In this document: piece by piece, positions 11,737-22,198 of the stretch | Numbering within the stretch: the first letter of the stretch is position 1 | Layout of the letters: the number at the start of each line of letters is the position of its first letter | Assembly (NCBI GenBank): GCA_032622095.1 | Contig: CP136067.1 | Coordinates: forward strand, 200,596,052-200,660,051 | Direction: 5' to 3' | Length of the DNA: 64,000 nucleotides | Source of the DNA: Siphonodentalium dalli | Lineage: Eukaryota > Mollusca > Scaphopoda > Gadilida > Siphonodentaliidae | The notes under the pieces: model-generated | Databases searched by the model: none | Told to the model about the DNA's origin: nothing | What the model saw: only the letters and a program-made list of their open reading frames with translations | Translations under genes and position numbers: made by a program

Positions 11737-11789
11737 TGCTTGATGTCAAATCCTCTTCTCTCTCAGACTAAACACACTCCTGCGCAGTG

Positions 11790-12143
11790 GGCCAGAATCA
11801 CCAAATTCATCCTCTGGGGATTTCATTCTGCTTAGGCCTCATCTTCTGGGAAGTTTCTATTGTCTCAAATTAACACTGTTTTTAGTTACTTTTTCCCTTC
11901 TGGGAAGTTTCTATGTCCCCTTATTTGTATTAGATAATATACATACTTGAGGTAACTAATGGGTGAACATCATCAACTTCAACTGGGGAAGTTCAATCTG
12001 ATCTTACTGTAGGTCTCCTATAGCAGTTGTGGCCTAAGCTGAATGAGGTTCCCAGATGGTGAATAGCATGCAGGACAGCATCACTAAGTTCACCCTCTGG
12101 GGACCTCATTCTGCAAATGACAAACATGCTATTTTCAGGTTTG
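11790..12143. mobile_element. Family B element, left end missing
   Basis: Starts inside the first hairpin (CACCAAATTCATCCTCTGGG) and runs through the central CAACTTCAACTGGGG block to the right end CAGGTTTG. Confidence 0.8.
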
Positions 12144-12464
12144 ATACTGGTTTTTGATAAGATTTAGAATCCCGACTACAACATCCGTTCAGCATACAAA
12201 GAGAGACAACTCTACTGGCATTTCATATCAGCAGCACTTGAAAGGCATTTATTGTAAGCAAATAGAGTTATATCTCTTGTATCAAACAAGGAGGTACATG
12301 CACTGCTTTATACTGAAGCCACAATATGCATAAACTGGATAATTTTCACACACAAAATTGTGATGTCTCTGCTAAAGAAACAAAACCATGCTTCTTTGTC
12401 CCCAACAATATTTTTTTTTGAGTCACATATTCATATGAGAATAACTGGCCACAATAATAATATT
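12144..12464. other. No gene recognised
   Basis: AT-rich, with nothing supported. Confidence 0.4.
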
Positions 12465-12800
12465 ATATTAAAGTAATGTGAAACACTTCGGTAGGGTGGT
12501 CAAATAGAAATGGGGAATAGTCTTGCTCCAAGTAGTTATTTTTACACGTATTATATCCAAATTGACAACACACACCGTCATTCTTATATATTAATTAAAT
12601 CAAGTACTCCTGGTGGCGAAATCTTTTTCATAAGTTTATCGGCGATAGTTGCGTCCTGAATCCAGAAGTAAATATTTACAATTGAGCGTAGTTCAGATTA
12701 TTTTTTTCTGTGGAGTGGTTACGGTCGATATACTTGAAATTTTCGGCGATATTACTAGAATTCAACATTCCTCCAGTTGACATAGTGCCTGAATACTAAT
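12465..12800 (-). repeat. Dispersed repeat family O, copy 2
   Basis: Inverted match to 130-455. The best-conserved pieces are AATAGAAATGGGGAATAGTC, CTTATATATTAATTAAATCA and GTAAATATTTACAATTGAGC. Confidence 0.6.
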
Positions 12801-12862
12801 TTAACAGTTTCACGTACCCGAACAAGTCCATAATATGTCTTTAAGATAAGAAGAATTCAGGT

Positions 12863-12875
12863 GGGGGGGGGGGGG
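12863..12875. repeat. Poly-G tract
   Basis: A run of 13 G. Confidence 0.9.
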
Positions 12876-13137
12876 ATCAACTGGTACACAGGTATATTGA
12901 TTGCACAAGTTTACCGAAAACAAGCACTTGATTCTATTGGCATCTATATTCACAATTTTTTCTGAAGTAATGACCATAACCAGGTCTGGCTCATGTGCAG
13001 ATCTGACTATATAGTTGAGCAAATCGAGCTACCAGTATACAGTTTTGGTATGAAATTATCTATTTCTACCAAATACTATATCTTTTGAAATCCAATTAGT
13101 TATTTCTCAATCTTTTGTTAAGAATTGATGCTGGGGA

Positions 13138-13598
13138 CAAGCCTGAGTTTAGTGTGCCTGTCATTTGCAGAATGAGGTCCCCAGAGGGTGAATTTAATGA
13201 TGCTATCCCGCATGGTGGGCTAGCATCACCAAATTCACCCTCTGGGGACCTAATTCTGCATGGCATAATCTGCTATGGGAGACATAGACTCAGACTGAAG
13301 TTTCCAAATGGTGAATTTTGTGATGTACACCCATTGGGAACCTCGATTATGCAATGTGTCATCTGCCAATTTGGGGACATAGAAACATTAAACTAAAAAA
13401 AAGAAATAGAATCTATGTGAAGAACTTTCTACAGAAATTTGATAATAAAGAAACTTTCCAGAGAAGATGAGGCCTAAGCAGAATGAGGTTCCCAGAGGGT
13501 GAATTTAGTGATGCTAGCCTACTATGCAGGATAGCGTCACTAAATTCACCCAATGGGACCTCATTCTGCAAATGACATACACGCTATAATCAGGCTTG
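13138..13598. mobile_element. Family B element with 8-bp target duplication
   Basis: 461 bp from CAAGCCTGAG to CAGGCTTG. Flanks are GCTGGGGA and GCTGGGGG (7 of 8). It contains both terminal hairpins, the central CCATTGGGAACCTCGATTAT block, and a middle hairpin-like pair around AGAAATAGAATCTATGTGAA. It belongs to the TTTAGTGTG subgroup with 1, 38715 and 48577 type middles. Confidence 0.9.
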
Positions 13599-13706
13599 GC
13601 TGGGGGCAATAAGGTCCTAAATATCGGTATATAGAGAGACCTTGAAATAGCTGGAAGCAGCGAGGTAGGTTCCTAACTTCCAGCACATGCACAGTCTATT
13701 ATGCAC

Positions 13707-14755
13707 TAGAGGTGCCACGATTATTGATTTTGATAATCTGTTGTCAATCATCGACTATAATCGATTAATCGTACCTAATAACATCAGTGGAAGTATTCCA
13801 TAATATAGCCTATTGGCTGGGTGCTGGTTAACTGCAATGTTGCGTGTTGTTTGAGGCATTGGCTGATGTAATTTTTACGTTAATAAAGTGCATGATAAAC
13901 CACTGTTAATGACCAATGAATTCAATACCAGCACAGTTCTCGGCGATGTTATGATATTTGTGAGTTCATTAGAACGAACGCAGCGATTAATTTCAGTGTT
14001 ATTAATAGCCAAACATACAAACAATATAAAAGTTGGAATGCACAATGGATGGCCGGCAGTTCCTAAAACAAGGAAACTATAAGTTTCATCAAACTTCCAG
14101 GGCATGGATTACAATCACAAAGGCGTGCCCCCACCCGCAAATTGCAGGACTCAGAACAAGTTAAGTATTTGCTAATATCGAGTTTCATTCAGCATTCGCC
14201 GCATGATACGCGATAGCCTGCAGTTAGTAACCTCTAAGTATACTTATGCAAACAAAGTTTACTCACAAATATGTTCCCTGGTTTCCAGAGAATGTCACTC
14301 AACTCCCCATTGGTCCAATCAGATTCAAGGGCGAGTGCATTCAGTTCATTGAACACGGTGACAGTCGGCACATTTCAAAGACATAGTGACGCCTTTCTGA
14401 CAAGTATAAATATACAATGACGTCGCCATAAGTTCAAAGCTAAAGTGCCACAAATTTGTAGAATATACGACCCGAATAGTAACCATGTCACATCATCAAA
14501 TGAACTGCCGACTGTTTGCAACATAAGTTAGTAGTAGGCCTACTCATGTTGTCGGAATCTCATTGATATGCGATCAAAGGTTGTTCACCCTTCGGTTGTA
14601 TATTAAACTGTGTAAAACAAACACAGTATTCAATAATACCCGGCATTTTCCGACGTCCGAAATAAATAACGCAGATTTATCGACGATGGAAATAGTAATC
14701 GATTATCGGCTTTATCAACGGTTCATCGATTATACGATTAATTGTGGCACCCCTA
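13707..14755. mobile_element. Non-autonomous hAT element, 1049 bp
   Basis: The left end is TAGAGGTGCCACGATTATTG, and the right end is the complement of TAGGGGTGCCACAATTAATC. Both continue into CGATTAATCG-rich subterminal sequence. A perfect 8-bp duplication TTATGCAC lies at 13699-13706 and 14756-14763. The TAGGGGTG end and 8-bp site are typical of hAT elements. Inside, a minus-strand open stretch ends LSDILWKPGNIF directly before GTGAGTAAAC, a good donor. It may be a decayed or captured coding exon. No transposase domain is recognisable. Confidence 0.9.
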
Positions 14756-14897
14756 TTATGCACCCAATGATATCACAATTGCGCATATAAAGGTGGTTCT
14801 ATGTGTTACAGGTGTAATATTTACGCAATGTTCAGTTAGATGCTCTGCTAAACCATTGGTTCACTTTAGGGCTTTTTGGGTTATATGACAATGAGTC

Positions 14898-15043
14898 AAT
14901 GACTTGATTACAAATCTAACTGATATATTACCGCTATACTTAAAGTAATTGACCACCAATAACGTGGTGTCACCCCGTTAATATGGCGGTACTATACCGC
15001 GGTATCCTCCAATGACTTGATTACAAATCTAACTGATATATTA
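14898..15043. repeat. 33-bp direct repeats around a solo family G end
   Basis: AATGACTTGATTACAAATCT plus AACTGATATATTA occurs at 14898-14930 and again at 15011-15043. Between them lies an 80-bp family G left end (14931-15010, CCGCTATACTTAAAGTAATT onwards) that stops after GGTATCCTCC. Confidence 0.85.
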
Positions 15044-15636
15044 GAACAATTATCCCACACAATATAAACAAACACCACCACCCAGTCAGGATTGAGTGAA
15101 CAAGTGGTCATGTCAGAATTGGTTTGATCTTGTATCAGTCATCGCAAGGTAAAAAAATCATAACATTTTTGTTGCAACGTCGTACAGAGAATGTCGTAGA
15201 TCAAAGCTGCCGAGCTTTGAATATGCGAACATGTGTACATTATAACTTCTGATGATGCAACATATTATGTATCTGAACAATAATGATTAAACTGTTCTAA
15301 TTAAATGAGACATCCAAAGCGTTCCCTTGGACAACAGGTCGCTGTCCTCATGTGACTGAATATCTAGATCATCTACATGGTTTGATAATACCATAACTGC
15401 GGTTGACTTTGGGGTCCACTGTGATCGTCTGTGCTTTATATACACAGGCGATGATAATATGGATATATATTGCATGCAGCAATGATTGTTAACAATGAAA
15501 CTATTATCTATACCTTTCTGTAAATATGGCGATTATAGTGGACTAGCAGATTGCTAATCGATTATCACCAAAATTCTGGTCGACGTCAACTAATCGTATC
15601 AACACAAACCACTCCAAATGTTATCATCCAGCACCG
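15044..15636. other. No gene recognised
   Basis: Non-repetitive as far as visible. A CGATTATC/ATCGATTA-rich patch near 15555-15600 may be an old hAT subterminal remnant. Confidence 0.4.
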
Positions 15637-15640
15637 TTAA

Positions 15641-16001
15641 CCCTTTACCCAACAGAACGGCCCTGTGCCAATGCATTCTCTTATATATGCGAGTCGACCA
15701 TAGGTCGCCTCGCATATATAAGAGAATGCATTGGCTTAACACATTAAAAATTATAAAATTGTTAAAGAATGTAACCAATGTAGGCCAATGCATTCTCTTA
15801 TATATGCGAGGCGACCTATGGTCGACTCGCATATATAAGAGAATGCATTGGCACAGGGCATAACTGTAACTATCACAATGTGGTCAAGGAGCCGGTTCCA
15901 ATGATATCCATATTTGTATGGTTCTATTGAGACAGACCGAAGATATTTTAGGCTGTTGAAGCTTTATTTGGCCGGTTTTGGCCGGTTTGTTGGGTAAAGG
16001 G
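15641..16001. mobile_element. TTAA element, C1 type
   Basis: Reference for the C1 core: two copies of the ~70-bp palindrome (GCCAATGCATTCTCTTATAT ... and complement, centre GTCGACCATAGGTCGC) separated by an AT-rich spacer. Ends are CCCTTTACCCAACA and TGTTGGGTAAAGGG. Left TTAA is intact (15637-15640); right is TTCA. The right arm carries the long CCGGTTTTGGCCGG ... GGAGCCGG segment that the left arm lacks. Confidence 0.9.
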
Positions 16002-16086
16002 TTCATGCAACTACCCATCTGTAAGCAAACATCCTACTATTGAACAGGTGATTTGGCAATATTCAATATTGGTAGTGAGTACTCAC

Positions 16087-16154
16087 ATGGAATTATCTCC
16101 ATCCTCTCTGGACTTCTCAGAATCTGTTGAAATGTCCAACAATGACTCCATGTT
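16087..16154 (-). CDS. Internal coding exon, unknown protein
   Basis: 68 bp between a strong acceptor (TATATTTTTGCTTGCAG) and a strong donor (CCAT/GTGAGTACTC) on the minus strand. In frame it reads NMESLLDISTDSEKSREDGD plus two residues and 2 nt, i.e. phase 0 in and phase 2 out. A second frame is also open, but it cannot continue into the 2699-2770 exon, whereas this one does. The peptide is acidic and serine-rich, as in a disordered region of a nuclear or signalling protein. I do not recognise the family. The intron downstream would be about 13.3 kb and filled with transposons. Confidence 0.65.
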
Positions 16155-16248
16155 CTGCAAGCAAAAATATATGCTAGTATTTAATAGGCCTCTGAAGACT
16201 AAGACAAACTAACCATTTCAACTCAAACTTACCGGTATGGTCAAGCCA

Positions 16249-16704
16249 CAGTGGCTAGCATCACTAAATTAACCCTCTGGGGACCTCATTCTGCTTAGCC
16301 TGGGAAGTACCCTGCTGGACAAAACAAGTGTCCACTTAACTGCGGTGCGGTTAGCATTGCCACTGCAACTACACCGCGGCTCCACAGGCCAACTACAGTT
16401 GGGTCGCGGTGTACTTGCCGTTCGGCCATGGTGTAGTTGCCGCGGTGTGCGTTCATTAAACTGAAAAAAGATAATACAAACCAGAAATCTGACCATGGTG
16501 TACATGGCGTTCAGCTGCAGTGTAGTTGTCGTTCGCCCCGTGGTGTACTTGCTGTTCGGCCATGGTGTACTTGTCGTTCGGCCGCGGTGCTCACTGCTCA
16601 ACTGCAGTTACAAACTCTGACACCACGGCCGAACGGCACCGTGCCAATGCCCAATGGACACCTCATTCTACAAATGTCAGACACACTACATCCAGGCTTG
16701 AATA
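16249..16704. mobile_element. Family B remnant split by family D
   Basis: Left piece 16249-16308 (CATCACTAAATTAACCCTCT...CTGCTTAG) and right piece from about 16651 (CCAATGGACACCTCATTCTA ... CCAGGCTTG) are family B. The middle is the D copy at 16310-16650. Confidence 0.75.
16310..16650. mobile_element. Family D element, right end truncated
   Basis: Begins CCCTGCTGGACAAAACAAGT after TA and carries the GC-rich CCGCGG/ACGGC blocks of the family. It ends at GTGCCAATG without the closing inverted end. Confidence 0.85.
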
Positions 16705-16738
16705 GAAGGCAGTCAGATGATGGATACACTTAAAACTA

Positions 16739-16902
16739 CAGTAATGCCCTAAATAATCGACTCATTAACCACAGCAGAATTATGAGTAACTTTTGAGGAT
16801 TTAGTCGGAAATATGGCTTGTTGCCATTCATCGGAAAGCTCTCCTGAAAAGTTACCCATAATTCTGCTGTGGTTAATGAGTTGATTATTTAGGGCATTAC
16901 TG
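16739..16902. mobile_element. Family A MITE, 164 bp
   Basis: TA-flanked. The left arm is full length. The right arm lacks its inner ~50 bp, so the hairpin is asymmetric (CTCTCCTGAAAAGTTACCC junction). Confidence 0.9.
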
Positions 16903-16959
16903 TAACTCTGTATAACTCAACATACCACACAGGTGTATCTATATTCTATAGTCTCAATT

Positions 16960-17045
16960 TACATCATAATGATCTGACCAAAGGTACGACCTGTAGCCAT
17001 GGCAATAGATCAAACTTTATAAAGTAAACTTGAGCTAAAATATGG
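16960..17045 (-). repeat. Dispersed repeat K, copy 1
   Basis: The minus strand matches 55240-55370: AGTTTACTTTATAAAGTTTG, then GGCTACAGGTCGTACCTTTG, then ATCATTATGA. Confidence 0.65.
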
Positions 17046-17737
17046 GCCAATGAGCGATAAATAAAAGTGTAACATTTCCGATCCATGTAGGAAATCCATT
17101 ATCCTGTGAAAATTCATGAACTGCGAGTGCCAGAAAATGGAAATGTGAGACATTTTACGATTTTGTCTATAATTGCACGGTATGCCACAAGGATGAATGG
17201 ATTAAAGATCACACAACCCATTAAAAAAATATTTTTGACTGGCAGGAATAATATTTGTATGTTGATAATTCTCAGAATTGTGATGGGACGCATGTATAAC
17301 AAGGAAGAGGTGCGATTGTGCTGTGTTATTTGGAAAGCCGATTAATTTAGCACAATTCTAATGAGCCCATATCCAGTCGATTTATTTACTACATATCCAC
17401 ATTGACCCATAAACAAACCATGTGTTATGAACATTCACATTGCCATTAAAAAAAAAAAAAAAACCCTAGTTGAAAACTTGTTTTTGCTGTATCTCTCAAC
17501 CCACAGTTGCATGTGAATTACGTCAGCATTATACACAGACCTTAAAATCCATAAAATTTTGCGACAATCAAAGTATAGCATTTCTACAGCGAATCATCTG
17601 CTTTTACGAGTATCAAACTAAGAATCATGATTCTGAATCTCATCAGATTTTAAGCCCTGATACAGGAATGGGCATGTAGACTGTGCAGCAATCAACATTA
17701 TTTGCTACATGGTAACATTGTTTGAGTGAACATGATT
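17046..17737. other. No gene recognised
   Basis: Contains a poly-A run at about 17448-17463 and short unsupported frames on both strands. Confidence 0.4.
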
Positions 17738-18478
17738 CAGGGTTTCCGCCAGGGGAAATTAAATGAGTCCGTATTCAACCGTATTGTGAAAACAAATAAC
17801 GCGACGGCTCGACAATGGTTCATCCCATTGGGAGAAAAATTTGATAATACTACATTGTAGAACATTTATGTCACTGAAAAGTAGTCATTTCCTTGCACCT
17901 GAGTTACGGTACTCACAAAGCAATCCAAATCTACGAATATTACACAAGCTGATCATTTCCGTGGGTGCTTTAATTCTGTTGACGATAATCAGAGATATTA
18001 ATAGTTTCAATGCATGTAAGAAAATAAAAAAATATATTTACATAAATAAATACACATAAAATATAATATATTCCCAATAAGTTGGTGCACAACTTCATGG
18101 TGAAACGTCACCTTGGTGCACAACTTCACGGTGAAACGTCACCAATACATGTAAATGTAAAAAGTTTATGTGTTTATTGCTTGCTTCTTTCTATTGTTTC
18201 AGTCGTTTCTTGTTACATGTACATGTATGTAGTGATGTTTTATTCAATAAAATTTGATATTTGAATTTTATTTATTTCATTATTTATTCCTAGGCGATGA
18301 AAATGGTTGGAAACTAACAATTGTAATCAGATGTAATCAAAAAGTAATCGATTGCATTTACTAAAGTAATTGTAATCATAATCAATTACATTGAAAAAAT
18401 GTAATCAGTAATCGTAATCATGTACTAATCGTAATCGGTTACATTGGCATGTAATCGACCCAACCCTGACATACTGTG
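17738..18478 (-). mobile_element. Possible hAT element, 741 bp
   Basis: The right 180 bp on the minus strand begins CAGGGTTGGGTCGATTACAT and is dense in GTAATCGATTAC variants, a subterminal pattern known from hAT elements. The left limit is proposed at CAGGGTTTCC, with weakly matching flanks (ACATGATT versus ACATACTG, 5 of 8). A 31-bp tandem pair TTGGTGCACAACTTCAYGGT lies at 18082-18143. The left half is uncertain. Confidence 0.45.
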
Positions 18479-18566
18479 CTCAATTAACGCGCTTTTTTCA
18501 TCAGTATTCTGTTTAATTGCAGTCAGATTTTTTTTACAATAGATTGCTATAAACTTTAGGTATACA

Positions 18567-19096
18567 CAGGGAAGGATCCAGGGCTCTTTTGATACCTGTT
18601 ACAGGTTTGGGCGCCCAAACTCTGGTGGCCTAAATGTCCCCAAATTGCAAGTGGATAGTTTAATTAAAGCTGAATTTTCTATATTTTGAAGGAAATCTTC
18701 TATTATAATTCAACAACATGCAATGCAAATCATCAATATACAGTTGATATAGAGCCTTTATTTGCTTAATCAAGTGTCCAGTGAGAAATATTTTAACCCT
18801 TTCATGACTGGGGCTTCTTGAAATTTTGCAAAAATCCTGTGCCAATGCATTCTCTTATATAAATGAGAGTCTCCCATCTAAGGAGCCTTGCATATATAAG
18901 ATAATACATTGGCCTTTATCTTGACCTTGTAAGCCAGTGCATTTTCTTATGCAGGATCTTTAATGCTGCACATAAGGGAGGGGGCGACCCCTCCCCATAC
19001 CTACCCCCATCTCGGGCCTACGGCCCTTGGGATATGCCTTCGGCATATCATGGTCCCAAAACAGGTGTCTCCAAAAAATCCCTGGATCCATCCCTG
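18567..19096. mobile_element. hAT-like family M element, copy 1
   Basis: Ends CAGGGAAGGATCCAGGG and the complement of CAGGGATGGATCCAGGG (16 of 17). Flanks GGTATACA and GTTATACT agree at 6 of 8, consistent with an old 8-bp duplication. The right interior is GC-rich, with CTACGGCCCTTGGG and TGCCTTCGGCATA hairpins. A C2 element is nested at 18797. Confidence 0.75.
18797..18975. mobile_element. TTAA element, C2 type, right-truncated
   Basis: Starts after TTAA (18793-18796) with CCCTTTCATGACTGGGGCTT and keeps one complete hairpin and half of the second. It ends near CTTTAATGCTGCACATAA without the terminal CCCATCATGAAAGGG. It is inserted in family M. Confidence 0.8.
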
Positions 19097-19379
19097 GTTA
19101 TACTGGTATGTATGTTTCAAACAAATCAGCGAGGGGAATGAGGCCTTTTTCATATAGATGCAATGAATTTCAAGCGAGGTCAACAGGGGTGGTTGAGTCA
19201 ATTTTCTAATGATGAAGAGGTCACTTGTGGGATTTCCTATACCGTACTTCCTTCTCAAATATTCATTTGCTAAACAAACTTAATAGTCTATCATCCGATT
19301 TACATGGATAATTTGAAATATATATATATAATATACATCACAATCAAATATATGTTTATCAATCTGATTCAAATGTTTA

Positions 19380-19586
19380 TTAATTATTAACAAATTTAAC
19401 ATGCATAATCTCTGATAAGTCGGTCTCAATCCATCTTTTCACTGTATTCCAACTCAACTTGCGCATCACCGATATTTTTCTCTTCTTGTTTGCTGGTACA
19501 TCTGTATTATCAGCGCTATCTTCTGTAATTTTTGTGTGAACAGAACTGAAAAAATCTGTCAATTTTTTTGACATGACAACATGCAC
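19380..19586 (-). CDS. 68-codon ORF, possible transposase-derived fragment
   Basis: Starts MHVVMSKKLTDFFSSVHTKI and continues through an acidic linker to KKRKISVMRKLSWNTVKRWI. Composition is protein-like and unlike the surrounding AT-rich noise. The KKLTDFF start resembles a PCNA-interacting (PIP) box, and N-termini of this type (short FF motif, basic run, W-containing helix) occur in hAT-derived, ZNF862-like proteins from memory. An AATAAA overlaps the stop region on the same strand. No acceptor or further exon was identified. It could be a decayed or domesticated transposase start. Confidence 0.4.
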   Translation of the reverse strand: MHVVMSKKLTDFFSSVHTKITEDSADNTDVPANKKRKISVMRKLSWNTVKRWIETDLSEIMHVKFVNN

Positions 19587-19878
19587 GAGCTGATAACATT
19601 ACCGGAATTTCCAAAACCTACATCATACAACCGAAACCAAAACGAAATGCGGAAGTATGACACTGCCTGTTATTAGTTTCGCGATCCACTGTGAGGAATG
19701 GAGAAAAATACTACACCTATGGCTGATAAACACAAGTTTTACACAACAAAATTCATCTGATAAGATTTTCAGACAATGCCACGACATTAACCCCGATCGA
19801 AAAATATCTATTACGTTCTGCCATACGGGGAAACCCAGCGCCCACACAGAAAAATAATTTATAATAATGCCAATATAC
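19587..19878. other. No gene recognised
   Basis: Upstream of the minus-strand ORF. A 66-codon plus-strand frame (19657-19857) overlaps an open minus-strand frame; neither is supported. Confidence 0.35.
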
Positions 19879-20035
19879 AGTGCTCAGCCAATTTGGCCAA
19901 TGCAATTTTCGTACCGGACAAAATTTCTGGCGATTTTAAAACACAACCGGACATTGACAATTTTCGCCGGACTACCAAATGTATAGGGCACTTGTTGTCA
20001 GTAACATCACACATCCGTGCGACACAGTGACCTAA
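19879..20035 (+). mobile_element. Possible hAT-type terminal fragment
   Basis: Begins CAGTGCTCAGCCAATTTGGC and is followed by TTCGTACCGGACAAAATTTC and a repeat-like CCGGAC...CGCCGGAC pattern resembling subterminal motifs of hAT elements. No matching right end was found. Confidence 0.35.
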
Positions 20036-20059
20036 AAATTGATAGCGACAACCTCATCT

Positions 20060-20466
20060 CTCCATCTCTATCTATCTAGAATTACCTGTCAACTCCCCTT
20101 TCGGGTATTACAGACAGGGTCCAGGTCTCGACTGTGGTCGGTGCTTTGGTGGGCTACTCTAACCTACAGCCGGGTTCTTTAACGTGCACATAGTCACCCA
20201 TGTACACTGGTCAGCCATTTATGTCGGCCCCCTGATCCGACAGCGTACCGCACTCACGACAACATACCTGGACATGATGTCGCAGTGAAGGGAAGTCAGT
20301 TTTGTATTCGGATATATACATGTATTGTGTGATCATGAATGAGACTTTTCAGTCGTACAACGTGGTAATCTGACCAAGTTTGGATTTTTGTCAGAATACC
20401 CGACCGGGAATCGATCGCCGGACCTTTAGCACGAGAGACCAGTACGCTATCCACTCGGCCACTGAC
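20060..20466 (-). mobile_element. tRNA-derived SINE
   Basis: On the minus strand, an A box TGGCCGAGTGG (20451-20461) and B box GATCGATTCCC (20406-20416) form a tRNA-Ser/Leu-like head. About 230 bp into the body lies GTGCACGTTAAAGAACCC (20172-20189), which resembles a conserved central SINE domain. The element ends in a TAGATAGATAGAG tail at about 20070. It is not a functional tRNA, since no cloverleaf can be completed. Confidence 0.8.
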
Positions 20467-21039
20467 TTCAGGATGGATTTTAAGACAGTGAAGACATGGT
20501 GAAGTTATGGTTCGTCTGCAGTGGCAACATTAACAGCACCTCGTTTATGTAAGTAGACACTTGTTGTGTCAACCGGGGTACATTCTAATTTAGCATGCGA
20601 ACAGCGAATGGCAGAATCTGCTGTTTGTTTACATTTTTCTTTGCCTGAATTACATGTAGCTAACTTATAGAACAAACGCGTTATTAAAAATAAAATAAGG
20701 CTATTTCATAGACTCAATTTCAGCTGTTTGTAACCTGTGGAAGTGGAACCGATTTGAAATTCAGTGGACTGTTCTAAAATTACTAAATTGAATTTGAATT
20801 TTTATCGATTCAACGATTGGCTTGAAAAATTACAAAAGACGTGCTTTTTGTCAACACCTTGATTCCTTTGACTATGACAATACGCTTATTTGAGCAACAA
20901 TTAGTCCAGTTCATGAACTGTCACAGAATAATATCTGTAATTTTCTTTGTTTCTGTACCTTGCAATGTTATTGATTTTCGTTGAAATCGTGGAAAATCTC
21001 CAAATAAAGATCCTCGGCTGATCTTTCTCCACAATACAC
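20467..21039. other. No gene recognised, apparently unique
   Basis: No repeats detected; ordinary AT-rich sequence. Confidence 0.4.
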
Positions 21040-21414
21040 TTCCGGTATATTCCAGTTCACGGGCGGATGAATACTTTTCGTCAATTTTAATAGTAGGACA
21101 TTGCGTGGGATATAAATTACGTGGAAATATGTTCTGATTATACTTTAAAAGTAATAGTTTAAATCTTTGACGATTATTAAATTTAAATTAACATGAATCT
21201 GAGTATACGAACTATATTTTGTTCGACGTCACTGCGAGAAGACGAACTTCCGGATTTGTGCTTTGAGAGGTCAGAGCAGCTGCTGCTGGTGCGATCTGAG
21301 GACACAATAATTGTTAGGTAGTGATTGACGACAACGTGAGGAAAGGTTACATTTCTTTGTTCATGTTCAACCGCTGCAATTTGGAGAATTAAGAATAAAC
21401 TCCTTAAGGCCCGG
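21040..21414 (+). promoter_or_regulatory. Possible promoter and 5' exon
   Basis: ACTTCCGG, the core bound by ETS factors and common in invertebrate housekeeping promoters, occurs near 21048 and, as AACTTCCGG, near 21248. The stretch is repeat-free, with several CpGs. A strong plus-strand donor CCCGG/GTAAGAATT at 21414/21415 could close an untranslated first exon. No TATA box, downstream acceptor or coding exon was tied to it. Confidence 0.25.
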
Positions 21415-22012
21415 GTAAGAATTATCATATTTTTATTATGTAATCAATATTCACGTTGAGAATGAAAACAAAAAATTTCTTGAGTGTGGTGCCGATGTGG
21501 TAAAAAATGAGCCAGTTCAGTTTTCTGTGAATCATGAATGTGATTGTAGTAATTTCATTTGTACATATTAATAATATATGTAGAGTATTTTATACATGTA
21601 CTGTAAACAGCGGTGTACCGGTAGTTCAACCGTGTAGGCATTAGTACCGTAAGACAAAAAATAGAAGTAACATACATCATTACATGTACTAGTACTACTA
21701 CCGGTACCGGTACTACTAGTAGAAGTTTGGAAGTTCTTCATATTACTACCGCCGGTAGTACTAGTAGGCTGAAGGGGTTACTATCATCACACGATGTGTG
21801 GTTGAATACTCAGCTTAATATTTTGTGTAAAACTGTAATCGAGTACCCGGTACCTCGCTTTACGAAATCTCGGACTGGGATCACATGTTACAATACAAGG
21901 GTAAATAATATAGGCCTAGTACTAGTACCATCGATTCATGTCATTAATTTCTACTCAGTAAGTACTCTGGCTATGCCCATAGATGTCATACTCCGCAAGT
22001 TCAAATCATAGG
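21415..22012. other. No gene recognised
   Basis: Rich in ACTAGT/ACCGGT palindromes around 21690-21770. The 94-codon plus-strand frame 21727-22011 has no recognisable features. Confidence 0.4.
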
Positions 22013-22198
22013 GGCCTTTTTGTTTTGGGTTATCGGATCAAAACACAGGTCAAGTTCGTATTTGGGTTTGGTCCATCATTCAATTTTTGCCAGAGTTATG
22101 GCCCCTATTCGACTTAGAATCTGTCAGTCTGACTGTTCGGAAATTTTCCGGATGATTACTTTGTTTTGAGTGACATCCGATCGAAACCAAATTTGGTA
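22013..22198 (-). repeat. Single monomer of the 8.6-10 kb repeat, inverted
   Basis: The minus strand reads ACCAAATTTGGTTTCGATC, GTAATCATCCGGAAAATTTC, GGGGCCATAACTCTGGC and GAACTTGACCTGTG in monomer order. Confidence 0.8.

Noticed and set aside
11412-11771. Repeat protein frames on both strands
   Set aside because: A 21-bp minisatellite is automatically open in several frames; both strands being open argues against selection.
16269-16733. Overlapping ~100-codon frames on both strands (also 24807-25182, 28540-28931)
   Set aside because: They lie in GC-rich family D elements, recur with every copy and are disrupted differently in each.
20401-20466. tRNA-Ser/Leu gene on the minus strand
   Set aside because: A and B boxes are too close for an intact tRNA and continue into a SINE body.
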